Below, in pieces: positions 52,855-63,842 of a stretch of 64,000 nt of DNA (its first letter is position 1; the number at the start of each line of letters is the position of its first letter). The stretch is taken from the NCBI GenBank assembly GCA_035771165.1, contig JAWNZC010000413.1, positions 1,921,001 through 1,985,000 on the forward strand, given 5' to 3'. The notes beneath the pieces were generated by a model. It saw only the letters and a program-made list of their open reading frames with translations, was not told the origin of the DNA and made no database searches. Origin of the DNA: Paragorgia papillata. Taxonomy: Eukaryota > Cnidaria > Anthozoa > Scleralcyonacea > Coralliidae. The position numbers and the translations under genes were made by a program.

Positions 52855-53068
52855 AAACTGACTGGTTGAATCAACCTATTTCAATTGGTTGTCTCAGACT
52901 CACGTTTTGACCAATTTTTAAAGGTTAAAACAACTTAAATTATTGGTTGAAACAACCAAAATATGGTTATTTCAACCAAATGTTTTGGTTGTTTCAACCA
53001 ATTAAAATTGGTCTGAGTCTGAGACAACCATTAAAATTGGTTGTTTCAACCAATCAGTTTTTACAGTG
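52847..53068. mobile_element. CACTGTAAAAA MITE inserted in gag-pol
   Basis: CACTGTAAAAACTGACTGGT is mirrored by ACCAATCAGTTTTTACAGTG; the interior is rich in TTGGTTGTTTCAACCAA palindromes. TG is duplicated on each side; removing the insert plus one TG restores the reading frame across the gag-protease junction. Confidence 0.88.
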
Positions 53069-53560
53069 TGTTCACACGCCGGAAACTGACAGTGCACCTG
53101 ATAAACACTCTGATAGCGACGAATATATTTTTTCCGTGAAGAACCCCATCGGCGACGATAAACATCCAACCGTCAAATTACAGATCCACGGCCAAACGAC
53201 TAAATACATCATCGACACTGGTGCGACAGTTAATCTACTAGAAGAGCAGGACTTTCACGCTCTACAACACAAAGTGAAATTGACGCGAACGTCAATCAAG
53301 ATATATCCGTACAAGTCTGATAAAGCTTTAAACATCCTGGGGAAATTCACCGCAACCGTAGAGTCACGCAACAGAATTGACGCTACTGAGTTTTATGTCG
53401 TAAGTAAAGACGGTAGAATGGGTGGGTCTTTGTTATCATACAAGACAGCACGACAACTTGGTTTAATTGCTATCACCAATGTCGTTGGAACACGCGTTCC
53501 ATACCACCAAACAACGTCTCCGTGCCAAAAGAGTTATTCAATGGGATTGGAAAGTTAAAA
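53069..53560 (+). CDS. Retroviral-type aspartic protease region
   Basis: In the frame after the MITE, KYIIDTGATVNLLEEQDF contains the DTGA active-site motif and, further on, LNILGKFTATVESRN. It cleaves the gag-pol precursor in intact relatives. The frame ends near 53558, before the RT. Confidence 0.85.
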
Positions 53561-53639
53561 GACCACAAAGTACATCTTCACATTGATGAGTCTGTTCAGC
53601 CTATCGCCCAGCCTCACCATCGTATACCATTCCACCTAC

Positions 53640-54780
53640 GAAAACTAGTTGAGAAGAAACTCGAAGAAATGGAACGAGACGTTTTAATAGAAAAGATCGA
53701 AGGCCATGGGTATCCCCAGTAGTGCTTGTACCCAAACCAAAAAAAAACTAATGACATTAGAATCTGTGTGGACATGCGCGCCGCCAATAAAGCCATCAAA
53801 AGGGAACGCCATATCACACCAACCATCGACGAAATAATGTCTGATCTAAACAACGCTTGTGTCTTTTCAAAGCTAGATCTAAACCAAGGATACCATCAAT
53901 TAGAGCTTGCAGAAGAATCGCGTTATATTTCAACCTTCAGCACACATCTCGGACTTCGGAGATACAAACGTCTCAACTTTGGAGTAACATCTGCAGCCGA
54001 AATTTTTCAGAATACAATCAGAGAGACTCTAGAAGGAATTCCTGGTACTTTGAATATCAGCGACGACATCTTAGTCTATGGTCGCAGTCAAGCTGAGCAC
54101 GATGCAAACCTCAAGGCAGTCCTCCAACGCCTCCATGCCTGCAACCTCACATTAAACCAGTCAAAGTGTGAATTCAACAAAGCAAGTGTCGACTACTTTG
54201 GTTACATCTTTTCATCGTAAGGCATCTCTCCTGATCCTCGCACGGTCGATGCAATCCACAAAGCCTAACCACTGTCAAATCCGACCGAAGTAAGAAGCTT
54301 CCTAGGTATGGTCAATTTCTGCACCCGATTTATTCCCAATCTCGCCACACTAGCCCAACCTTTACGAGAGTTAACCAAACAGAATGCACCATGGAACTGG
54401 ACAAGTTACGAACAACAAGCCTTTGAAAGCATCAAAGGAAAGTTAACAAGTGAAACAACAATGGCATACTACAATCCAGAATACGACACAGAACTGTTAG
54501 TTGATGCAAGTCCTGTTGGTCTAGGAGCGATATTCATCCAATATCCACCCAACACTAAAGATTCCCCCACGTCTAGTCAGTTACGCAAGCAGAGCTTTAA
54601 CGCCTGTCGAAGCCCGATATTCACAGATTGAGCGAGAAGCATTGGCCATCGTTTGGGCGAGTACTAAATTCCATTTGTATCTTTATGGTACACAGTTTAC
54701 TGTAATCACTGATCACAAGCCGTTGGAACGCCTCTTCAATGATCCTCGAAGCAAACCACCTGCCCGGATAGAACGCTAGA
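53640..54780 (+). CDS. pol: Reverse transcriptase and RNase H region (broken)
   Basis: RT blocks are spread over frames at 53522-53722, 53726-54220 and 54308-54631: RICVDMRAANKAIKRE, FSKLDLNQGYHQLEL, FGVTSAAEIFQ and SDDILVYGRS (the catalytic xxDD), then FLGMVNFCTRF-like and LLVDASPVGLGAIF, where RNase H begins; its later part (VITDHKPLERLF) is in another frame near 54700. Stops and shifts between blocks make it non-functional. Confidence 0.88.
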
Positions 54781-54782
54781 CC

Positions 54783-55871
54783 TTGAAGTTACAACCCTAT
54801 CAATTTCAAGTCAAATATCAACCTGGTTCCAAAAAACCAGCTGACTATATGTCAAGACACCCCTCATCAACTCCAGCTCAAACCAGCAACGAAGAAACGT
54901 GTCCAGAAGAATATATAAACTTCTTTTCGCTGCATACGGTTCCTAAAGCCATTACAGTTGAGGAGATTAAAGAAGCTACAACAACTGATTCCACACTACA
55001 AGCAGTTACTAACGCTCTAAAGACACGAGAGTGGTACAAGACCAAACAACTACAATCAGTGGATCAGAAGCAAATCAACTCATTCCACAAAATACAGCAT
55101 GAGTTATCTGTTAACGACGACGCCAACCTTATCCTCCGTGGAACAAGACTTGTTGTACCAACTAAGCTACAAAGCCGCATAATTGACATCGCCCACGAAG
55201 GTTATCAAGGCATAACAAGAACAAAACAACTACTAAGAGAGAAAGTATGGTTTCCAACTATCGACAAGCAAGTTGAAGAGAAAGTCAGTTGTTGCCTTCC
55301 GTGTCAAGTATCGACTGATACAAGAAACGTTGAACCTCTCCACATCGCAGACACAGCTCAAGGCCCATGGGAAAGAGTATCAATTGACTTCTGCGGCCCT
55401 TTTTCGTCTGGAGAATATCTACTCGTTGTAATAGATGATTATTCCCGTTACCCGGAAGTTGACATTGTTAGATCTACATCGTACATCTCAGTCATCCCGC
55501 ACTTGGACCGAATGTTTGCTGTTCATGGAATACCACAAATAGTTAAGTCGGACAATGGTGCCCCATTTAATGGCACACAGTTTAAGAACTTTGCAGAACA
55601 CATGGGATTTACACACAAACGCATCACTCCATATTGGCCTCAAGCTAACGGAGAAGCAGAGAGATTCATGAGGACCATCAAGAAAACGGTCAGAGCAGCC
55701 CAAGTAGAAGGGAAAGCTTGGAAGCAGGAGTTGTATTCCTTTCTCAGGAACTATCACGCTACTCGACATAGTGTTACCCGTATCCCACCTGCAACACTGC
55801 TGTTCAACCGACAGATCAACGTCAAACTTCCTCAGACATCGATTCCACCATTAACTAATGAAGCGTCATAA
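54783..55871 (+). CDS. Integrase region of the Ty3/Gypsy element
   Basis: About 360 residues: an HHCC zinc-binding segment (HEGYQGITRTKQLLREKVWF ... CCLPCQ), then the core with VSIDFCGPF (first Asp), VKSDNGAPFNG (second Asp) and ANGEAERFMRTIKK (Glu). The D, D and E are intact in this copy. The C-terminal part continues in other frames to about 56239. Confidence 0.9.
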   Translation: MKLQPYQFQVKYQPGSKKPADYMSRHPSSTPAQTSNEETCPEEYINFFSLHTVPKAITVEEIKEATTTDSTLQAVTNALKTREWYKTKQLQSVDQKQINSFHKIQHELSVNDDANLILRGTRLVVPTKLQSRIIDIAHEGYQGITRTKQLLREKVWFPTIDKQVEEKVSCCLPCQVSTDTRNVEPLHIADTAQGPWERVSIDFCGPFSSGEYLLVVIDDYSRYPEVDIVRSTSYISVIPHLDRMFAVHGIPQIVKSDNGAPFNGTQFKNFAEHMGFTHKRITPYWPQANGEAERFMRTIKKTVRAAQVEGKAWKQELYSFLRNYHATRHSVTRIPPATLLFNRQINVKLPQTSIPPLTNEAS

Positions 55872-56382
55872 GCAACACACAAAGCAAGAACAAAAAATAA
55901 AGTCTACGCAGACAAGAAACGACGTGCCAAACCTTCAACCCTGGAAATTGGTGACATAGTTCTATTACGAAACCTCAAGAAAGGAAAGCTACAGACACAC
56001 TACTACCCTGACAAGTACCGATCGGTATGACTCGAGTCATAGCCAAGAAAGGATCCATGGTGACTGCATCCAATGATCATAACCATGTTGTCACCAGAAA
56101 TTCATCCCACTTTAAATTCTTCAAACAGATAGATCAGAAAACCACAGTCGAAAAGAAAAGCGATAAAGTACAACCCAACCAGGAAACTGCCAAAGAGCGA
56201 CCAAAAAGGAATAGACATCCACCAGACTATTATAAATGAACAGACAAAAGTAAAACAACAAGAACTTGATTATGACTTCAAATATTAAGCTAATCAAATC
56301 GTCTAATAGCATAATATATAAATAGGTGATAATTTCATATTCAGTTAATACCACAACCAGAACTAGTATAGGTTGAAAGGGA

Positions 56383-56490
56383 TATAGTGACGTCACTTAA
56401 TTAGTTACGCCCTGCATGTCATATATATATTAAATATAGAATAATAAAGAGGACACTTAGTGCGTGCATAGTCAGAGAGTGATCAGTACA
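56383..56490 (+). repeat. 3' LTR of the Ty3/Gypsy element
   Basis: Begins TATAGTGACGTCACTTAATT (one G-to-A change at base 2 relative to the 5' LTR), ends GATCAGTACA, and matches the 5' LTR closely apart from the shorter (TA)n. Confidence 0.93.
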
Positions 56491-57395
56491 AGCAGAACTA
56501 CGAGAGCTGATACAGCCATATTTATTTGAATCAGGAATAGATATAGATCTAATGGCTTCAGATCTGAAACTTGTCATCCAAGGACTTATTATATATCATG
56601 ATCAGGTCATTGATAAGAGAAAACGCGAGCTGGATGGCATAGCAAAGGGTAAGTGTTTGCACACCAACATTACAGTAAATTCTGATATAATCCAAGTAAT
56701 TTTCGTATTGGATAGGCTCCGTGCATTTATGAGAATGTGACGGTCATGAGTGACGTAAGATAGCGTCATCTGGCTGAAAAATTACGAAAATTTTGAAAAA
56801 GAAATTTATGGAAAGAAAATTTAAGTTTATCTAATAATGTATGCCTAATACCTGTGCTGTAACATTAGAACTGTTTTTACATGGTCTAACGTTGACGTGG
56901 CAACTGACTAATTACATCGTGTATACCTGTATGTACAGTAAGGCGCACGTTGATGTTTGTTGAACCGTTTCTTCTGAACTTATATGTACTGGCAGGTATG
57001 AATGAAGTTAATTTGCATTCATTTCTCAAGAGATCTACACTTGATATTGTGGAAACAATTTTCCCGAACTCCAGCAAACGCTACATAACTGCTGATGAAG
57101 TGAAGGATGCTGTAGTTTTTGAAAAGTCTGAAGGGAACCTACCTGGAGAAATATGGATCAGGTAATCGGTTCTTACGCATGAACATTTTATGCCTTGCCA
57201 TTCAAATGCGAGTGACATAATCTAATATTTACAAATAAAACATACATGTTTACTAACCGCGTTCTAAGGCCGTATCGCAAGTTACGGACCAATCCCCCCC
57301 ATTCGATTATGGTCCGAAAGGTTATGGTGAAAAGACGGAATGTTCCATTCAATAGACGGCCGGCCAACCTCGATAAAAGTGTCTCAAAAACACCG

Positions 57396-58352
57396 TTGAT
57401 GGCATTTTTTGTTACAAGCAGGCAACCATGCTAAATCGTATCGGATAGTGTATACTTTGAAGGTGAGGGGTGTTGGCAGCCGTAATTATTGATTTATATA
57501 CTAAAAGTTAGAGCTTTTTGAAAGCACAATGTGATGGATGGAATATCTGTAAAGTGCTGCCTATTTACGTTTGTGTTTTATTTGAATTAGCTAAATTCAG
57601 AATGCTATCCAATCAGCGTGCCTCTAGTTTTGCTTAACCTAATTCGCATAACTCGCAATCATAAACAAACAAGAAATATGGCGTGAATACACCTAAATAT
57701 AATACTTCAAAGAAAGGCCACAAAAATGTAAGCTTGCCAAGAATCAGAAATTTATTAGATCTGGTAGCTACAGGAAAGTCTCATATTCGTAAATTACTTC
57801 GTTTTATTTTGGTAATTTGCCGATACCGCCATCTATCTACTATTATAAAGCTGAGCTTTTGTACTATAGTATAGTATTGCTCATAATATCCTTAGACATT
57901 TAACTCACCGGTTCAACAGTCCTATCTTGTGATACACGAAAGGCAACCGGCCTATACTCATCTTGATCAATGTCTAAGCTACATTTCTATGCTGGTTGCC
58001 TGCTTGTAACAAAAAGTTTTCAGATTGTTGTGGCTGTTCTTCTAAGTGTATTATTTAGGCGAATTTGCGCCATGTTTCTTGTTTGTTTATAATTGTGAGC
58101 TATGCGAATTAGAATAATCAGAACTTCAGGCACGCTGATTGGATAGCATTCTGAATTTGTAATTCAAATAATACACAAACGTAAATAGGCATCGCTTTAC
58201 AGATATCCCAGCCATCACATTGTGCTTTCAAAAAGCTCGAAATTTATGTATATAAATCAATAATCACAACTGCCAACACCCCTCACCTTCAAAGTATACA
58301 CTATCCTATATGATTTAGCATGGTTGCCTGCTTGTAACAAAGAATGCCTTCA
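57396..58352. mobile_element. Large foldback element with about 280 bp arms
   Basis: The left arm 57396-57682 (TTGTTACAAGCAGGCAACCA, GAGGGGTGTTGGCAGCC) is inverted at 58060-58352. The spacer is about 380 bp and holds a third copy of the GGTTGCCTGCTTGTAACAAA end at 57990. No transposase. It lies between two exons of the HECT-like gene, where one exon is unaccounted for. Confidence 0.85.
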
Positions 58353-58882
58353 AAAGTAATATTTTGAAGCATTGGCTGGCCCTCTACAACGCGGCTGTCG
58401 CCTAGTTATGACGCATTTTCTCTTACACCTCATGAAAATATTATTGCCATTGTACTCATAAACATTTAATTATTTGTATTCTATTATATGTCCTGTATTC
58501 TCAATAGATATTAAACAAAATGGTAACGAACGAAAGGGCACTACCCTTATTGGTGACTATGTCTCTCTTAAATTTTATTCCTATACCAAAACCACCATGA
58601 CACAATATTTTCTTTTCTGTTATGTTTAGAGCAATCTTCTTTAACAGATTTGTGTTGTTTCTTAACAGCAACAAACAGCTTACCGCCCAGAAACACATCA
58701 CTACTTGTCAAATTTCATGATATGGGACAAGTGCATTGCCGTTTGCCGAAATTTACTTTTGTTCATTGACTCTTCCATTGCATCAATGTTACGAAGAGTT
58801 CAAGAAATCCATGGATACAGCCCTTCGGCATGGTGCACTGGGGTTAGACTATTCATAAGGCGATAAAGGCATTGTAAACTAA

Positions 58883-59275
58883 GGTGCTGTTTATATGCAG
58901 GCGAGTTACCTGGCTATCCGAGTTATTCGGGAAAGGCGAGATCCCGGTTTGTATAAGAAAGTAATGTTTTTTTTCCGCGATCTGTTTATATGGGACAGGC
59001 GAGGAACTCGTCTTGCCGAGATCTAGGCAATAAGAGCCGGGATCTTGAATGTGCATTTGTTTTGTGTGCTACAGATAACTGAAAAGTAGCAGAAACTTAA
59101 AATAAAAGGAAATTTGACAAAGTGCTCAGCATTACAAATAGGAATATCTGTCTAGATTTGTCCACACTTGAAATTTTGGCGCGTTATGGCGCGAAAGACC
59201 TGTTACTTCATTTAACCTGATACTGGGAACCAACGGTTGGCTTTCCGAGTAACTCGGCTCCATATAAACTGCCCC
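58883..59275. mobile_element. Harbinger-type MITE
   Basis: GGTGCTGTTTATATGCAGGC is mirrored by CGGCTCCATATAAACTGCCCC-type end, flanked by TAA on both sides; internal ATCCGAGTTATTCGG/CCGAGTAACTCGG also pair. Lies just 25 bp after the HECT-like stop codon. Confidence 0.8.
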
Positions 59276-60088
59276 TAAAACTCATTCTACATGTACAGTA
59301 CAAGATGCTGTCCAAACAGCTATTAGAAATATGTAAGAAACTACAGTAACACCGCCTGAGTTGTTCGTTTTCCGTCTACGGATTGATTATTGACATTGTT
59401 CCAAATTTGTTATTGTTCGTTTTTGTTCTTGTTCATAGTGTTGTTTTACTACGTTCGGCTTTGCTTTTAATAGTGAACTGCATAAATTCCATCGAATCAA
59501 TGTAAAACCACACTAATTGTCAGAAGACCTTGGGGGAAACAATATCAGTATATATATTTGTACACATTACTGCATTACGATCTACAGTATTTGCAAATAC
59601 AACAAACTTAAATCTTGCTTCATAAGCACTTTAAAGTACTCATAAACCCTGTATGGTTCTAATTGTTCTCTACAAAATAGCCAAAAATACTACTGCCAAA
59701 ATAGTTTACAAGTACTTTTGCAGTTATTGATTTATATTGCATGGATTCTTGAAAGCCGCAAATGAAATATCTGTGATACAAAAGGACCAAGCAAACACTG
59801 TAGAATGACATGTAAAGTATTTTGGCCTGTCCAGAAATTCAAGAACTGCACGCAAATTCATGTAAATCTGTATTGCTAATTGAATGGCACGAAAATGGTG
59901 TAGAACTAAGATTCAAAGTGGATTTACCATGCCTGTACTTGACATTGTTTCATATATTTCTCAATTCTCATTAATACGTATCAGTCTGTTTGTTTCAGTC
60001 ACAGCAGCAATACTATATACATCAATTGCATTGTTAATTGATATATGTTGCGGTATTTGACTTCTTACTTGATCTGCTTGGGGTGTTT
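59276..60088. other. Intergenic DNA between convergent genes
   Basis: No supported coding sequence; AT-rich DNA between the stop codons of the HECT-like pseudogene and the integrase-core gene. Confidence 0.4.
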
Positions 60089-61774
60089 CTAATGGCAATA
60101 AATTTCAAGTACTTCAACCACAGTTGGCTCCATTACTGTAACGGGACCCTCCCAGCCAATGCCATAGTTTGAGAAGTCCTCCTATACAAATAGAATATCA
60201 CCATGCAGTTAATCACCATGCAGTGCTTTCTGAATAACACATGTAAACTGGTTTACAAGTACATGTACGGTTTGTATCCACAAAAATGAACATTGATGAT
60301 ACCGTGGAATCCTGTTATAAACATGGGCTATAAACCCTGGGTTGGTACACGTGAAAAGGCCTTTTCTGGTGGAGAACAATGCAATCACATAACAGTGGGC
60401 TTATCTCCAGGGGGGGGGCGCTATGAGTGGGATGATACAATATTTAAACTATGCAACCATAGAGTTAAACCTACATGGAAAACTTCCCTGGACACAGTGG
60501 AGTTTGTGTCTGAAATGTTATTAAGGCCTTGTATCCACAGCTGCATAGGTGTTTTGTTATTTTCGGAGCGAAGTGGATGTTGCACCCAAGTATTTTGCCA
60601 TGTTGAAAGATGCATGTTTATGATTGGTAGGAAGACCAAGTGAAGACACCATAAATGTACCTCATCGTTTGGGTCAAGGCTTCCATGTTTCTCCAACTCG
60701 TAGAATAAATCGTAAAATAAGCCAGTGCATCCCTGAAATACATCTCGCCACAGTCTTTCTATGCGTTGGTAATGAGTGCTCTTTCCTGTTGTTAATCATT
60801 GACAAACAGAACACTGTATATTAATACCTTAATCTGTGAATGTTGGTGTACTACCGAAAACATGGAATAGTGTCTAACGTTGGGAGACAAGGCCATTAAT
60901 TAGTCAACGAGAAAAATGACTAGGCGCATTGTCATTTGCTCGAAACACAATATTCCATGGTTTCTGCAGTAAACCAATCTCGCATATCCATTTGAGTTTC
61001 AAAACTGCCTACGCAGCATACTGCTTTTATTAATATCATAGCCTATTAAGTTGATAGCCAAGAATATTGCTAATGTATGTGACAACAGTATCAGTTGCGC
61101 ACTCACACGGCTTGTGCTGGTGTCTAGTCTGCTCATTAGACTGTCCTTTAAAGTTGTTTCGAAAGCTGGATATCGATAATAACTGGATTTTATGAAATAT
61201 TTAAAACAGAGTCTAAAGCAAATGTGAAACTGACTCAAGTTTATGTTGCATAATTAAGTTAACTTTCTGTGGTTTTTAGTTCAAGGACAAGGGCACATTT
61301 TAACATTTCATGCTGGCTAACACCAGACGATTTTACTCAGCACATTGGGGTACTTGCCGTGAATGGGTTAACCATTCACCACAAAATCATTTTCAAAATA
61401 TTATATATGCATTACGTAAGCCAAATCACTTACGATTTAAGTGTTATCGAACCTACTTACAGTCTGTACATGTAAACTGAACGCGGTCAGGTGAGATATA
61501 TAAATAATTCAAAATAAATCTATATTTATTTATGAATTATAAGTTATTGGTGAATCGAATATAATGGGAAAGCTACATTTTTTTAAAGTACAGTAAAGCA
61601 AAAATTTCATGGCAACTACCTGTTATCATGCTCCCTCTACCTGGACCACGTTGTGGATTGTTTAACATATGCCACGCAACTTTGACATTCTCTCCACCCT
61701 TGTCAGACCTGACACGCGACGGTAAACCATAATTGTTTACAGCATCAAGGAACCATGTAAAAACAGTGTCTGCT

Positions 61775-61815
<41 letters not shown>

Positions 61816-62249
61816 AGATGCATGTATATACACAGGTATCCTGGAAAACCCATCGATGCCGCCATGGACAACAATCCTCCATCTGAACAGCAAAAACAAA
61901 TTTAAATAGAATGTCCTACAGATACTTAATTTATGACAGCATGAGAACTGATGGTACAGTAGCTATGTATTCTGTAATATATATGTCAACTTGTGGTTTC
62001 CATCTATGTGCCACAAACTTAAAGGTCCTGGCACATGATATTTCCGCCTTCGCACTCTTCTTGACCACCTTTCCATTATTCCTACTGGGTCAGTTCTTAG
62101 CAAGGAATTTCTTATTCGTCTCCGTTGCACCCGATGTCCATTACTGCCGAGAAATCCCCGTGTTAACCTGAGGCCAATATTTGGGTTCTGGTTCTGCGCT
62201 TCCCTCACAAGTTGGTCGAGGTGATTGTCTTCTATGGTGCTATATGTAC
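60089..62249 (-). CDS. Integrase-core (DDE, rve superfamily) protein gene
   Basis: Four minus-strand exons join in phase: 62249-61991 ([15 protein letters not shown] ... LWHIDGNHK), 61882-61620 ([36 protein letters not shown]), 60785-60475 ([50 protein letters not shown]) and 60181-60089 ([12 protein letters not shown] ... TAG). Catalytic residues are the Asp of HIDGNHK, the Asp of RSDKGGEN and the Glu of QRIERLW. This is an animal integrase-like family with no known cellular role, probably transposon-derived. One or more 5' exons are missing; the first exon enters in phase 1 after TGCTTGACAG. A run of 13 Asn sits between the first and second Asp. No stop or frameshift was seen, unlike the neighbouring HECT-like gene. 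Confidence 0.87.
61775..61815 (-). repeat. (GTT)n microsatellite coding for poly-Asn
   Basis: About 13 GTT units on the plus strand, read as AAC codons in the integrase-core exon. Confidence 0.9.
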
Positions 62250-62696
62250 CTGTCAAGCAGAAGATTAGACAACAAATAGACATAGCTACCGGTACTATTG
62301 GTAGTGACATTATTCAGTTGAAATTTTAGTTACATTGGATTAATTTTCCAAACTGATAACAACAGGAAAAGACATTGTGCTTTTATTACAGAATCATCCT
62401 CAGAGAAACATAAAGAAATAATTTCGTGATTAATCAAATCCCGCTCGAATCAACTTTTGTGTTGCGCTTTTATTTATAGCGATTTATTGTCAAGTATTAT
62501 TATTACATTTTATTCTTTATTGTTAGAAGTGGTGTACATGTGGTACATGTGCAAGCTTGGATAATATGGGGGCCCCATGTATTGGGGGCTCAAGTCAAAT
62601 CCGGGGGGGGGGGGATTGCAGTTGGATTTTACTCATATATTAACGTCACAGATATTAATATCATTCATTATTATTTCTGTATCATTGTCTTGTAGG

Positions 62697-62826
62697 GGAG
62701 ACATGGGGCATACTGTATGTGGGAAATGGTTGGGGATTTGCTTGTCAAACTTCCCCCATAGGTCGGGGCACTAGTGTGGTTTGGACATTGTCCAAATATG
62801 ATCACCAAGTGACAGTGGAACATCAG
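62697..62826 (+). CDS. Candidate orphan exon
   Basis: It is bounded by a good acceptor (CATTGTCTTGTAG) and donor (CATCAG before GTACAT). The frame is open: ETWGILYVGNGWGFACQTSP then IGRGTSVVWTLSKYDHQVTV. No family recognised and no partner exon found, so it may be chance. Confidence 0.3.
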
Positions 62827-63112
62827 GTACATTTGGGTTCAAATTTAAGCCACTACATGTCATATGGACAGAAAAGAGACTGGTCACAAGTATTAAAACC
62901 AGTGGAAAACGCTGTAAATATCTACGATCTCATTCTCATCCCCATATCCCTTTGTGGGCCTGGATCGAGTTACTTCCACTCTTCCAGTATAGTGTACTTT
63001 GTCGTATTTTATACAATTTTATACTATGTTAAATTAACATTAATAGCTTAATTAAATTTCCCAAAATATGTTTATTTTGTCCTATTAACTTTCTGAAGCA
63101 AAAGGCAGCATT

Positions 63113-63343
63113 TATGCTTCCCCCTGCTATTGAATAAATTATATAAAGGGTGCTGCTTTTTCCGATGCTCGTTTACTGGGCCCACAACAATAACAAAACA
63201 GATTCCAGTATGGAGTAATTGGCTATGGACAAGAACCCATAGCCGCTTTAATCAATTATCAATTTGTCAATCAAATCTGATATTTACAGTATTCAACAAA
63301 TTTTTCTGGCCCAGCAAAGGTGAGGGCTACAAAAAAACGCCAA
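63113..63343 (+). repeat. Direct repeat copy 1 (with 63613-63842)
   Basis: About 230 bp starting ATTTATGCTTCCCCC, containing TTATATAAAGGGTGCTGCTT, and ending GTGAGGGCTACAAAAAA. Confidence 0.9.
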
Positions 63344-63612
63344 CATGTTTAACAAAAATTGTCACAACATCCAGGCAATGCGAGGAGGACACAGGGGAGG
63401 AGGTGGGAGGTAAGAACGTCTTGATTCCCCAAGAAACTGAAGTGAATGCCCGCGCTTCAAGCACTCACGTGACTTGTGTTCTTGGAGGGGGTACTCCCAA
63501 TTGCCTTTCCTTGACCCCCTCCTACCGTGCCCGGATGCTGCCACGTCACAATTACACAAACAATCAGTCAGGGAGGAAACATAAAAATTCTATTCGCGTG
63601 CAAATATTTCAT

Positions 63613-63842
63613 TTATGCTTCCCCCTGGCTATTGAATAAATTATATAAAGGGTGCTGCTTTTTCCGATGCTCGTTTACTGGGCCCACAACAATAACAAAA
63701 CAGATTCCAGTATGGAGTAATTGGCTATGGACAAGAACCCATAGCCGCTTTAATCAATTATCAATTTGTCAATCAAATCTGATATTTACAGTATTCAACA
63801 AATTTTTCTGGCCCAGTAAAGGTGAGGGCTACAAAAAACGCC
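63613..63842 (+). repeat. Direct repeat copy 2
   Basis: Nearly identical to 63113-63343, separated by 270 bp of unrelated sequence. It could be LTRs of a very small element or a segmental duplication; TATATAAAGG could be a promoter box. Confidence 0.9.

Larger units (their letters stand above)
51797..56490 (+). mobile_element. Ty3/Gypsy LTR retrotransposon with 5-bp target duplication
   Basis: Short LTRs (51797-51964 and 56383-56490) bound gag-pol remains. AGCAG is duplicated on both sides (51792-51796 and 56491-56495). A possible primer-binding site TGGCGACGAGCG starts at 51967, and a purine tract GAAAGGGA precedes the 3' LTR. Domain order is gag, protease, RT, RNase H, integrase, as in Ty3/Gypsy. 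Pol is interrupted by several stops and frame changes (about 53560, 53720, 54218, 54265, 54628, 54780, 55870) and by a MITE at 52847-53068, so the copy is inactive. The insertion is in an exon of the HECT-like gene in the same orientation. Confidence 0.95.
45117..58858 (+). pseudogene. G2E3-like HECT-domain gene, multiply disrupted
   Basis: Exons by splice site and motif: 45117-45380 (KFPKLSSSGYELL, VAGQCKIYIKPLQ), 47209-47282, 47399-47511, 48067-48673 (LPRVRFEGKEGLE, IVQEGIDKRGKPIMFFEGE, GHSVLHGGPLLYGLSPAVKH), 51760-51796 continued at 56496-56648, 56996-57161, and 58630-58858 (LTATNSLPPRNTSLLVKF ... TAA). These match the C-terminal HECT-like region of G2/M-specific E3 ligase-like proteins. 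Damage: an in-frame TAA at 45339, a frameshift at about 48360, an in-frame TGA at 51790, a Ty3/Gypsy insertion in the same exon, a phase gap between 57161 and 58630, and a frameshift at about 58767. The catalytic-cysteine position of the HECT C-lobe appears to read TF, not TC, so catalysis is doubtful even before decay. The CAMKMT exons in the same window are clean, which argues against sequencing error. Confidence 0.82.
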
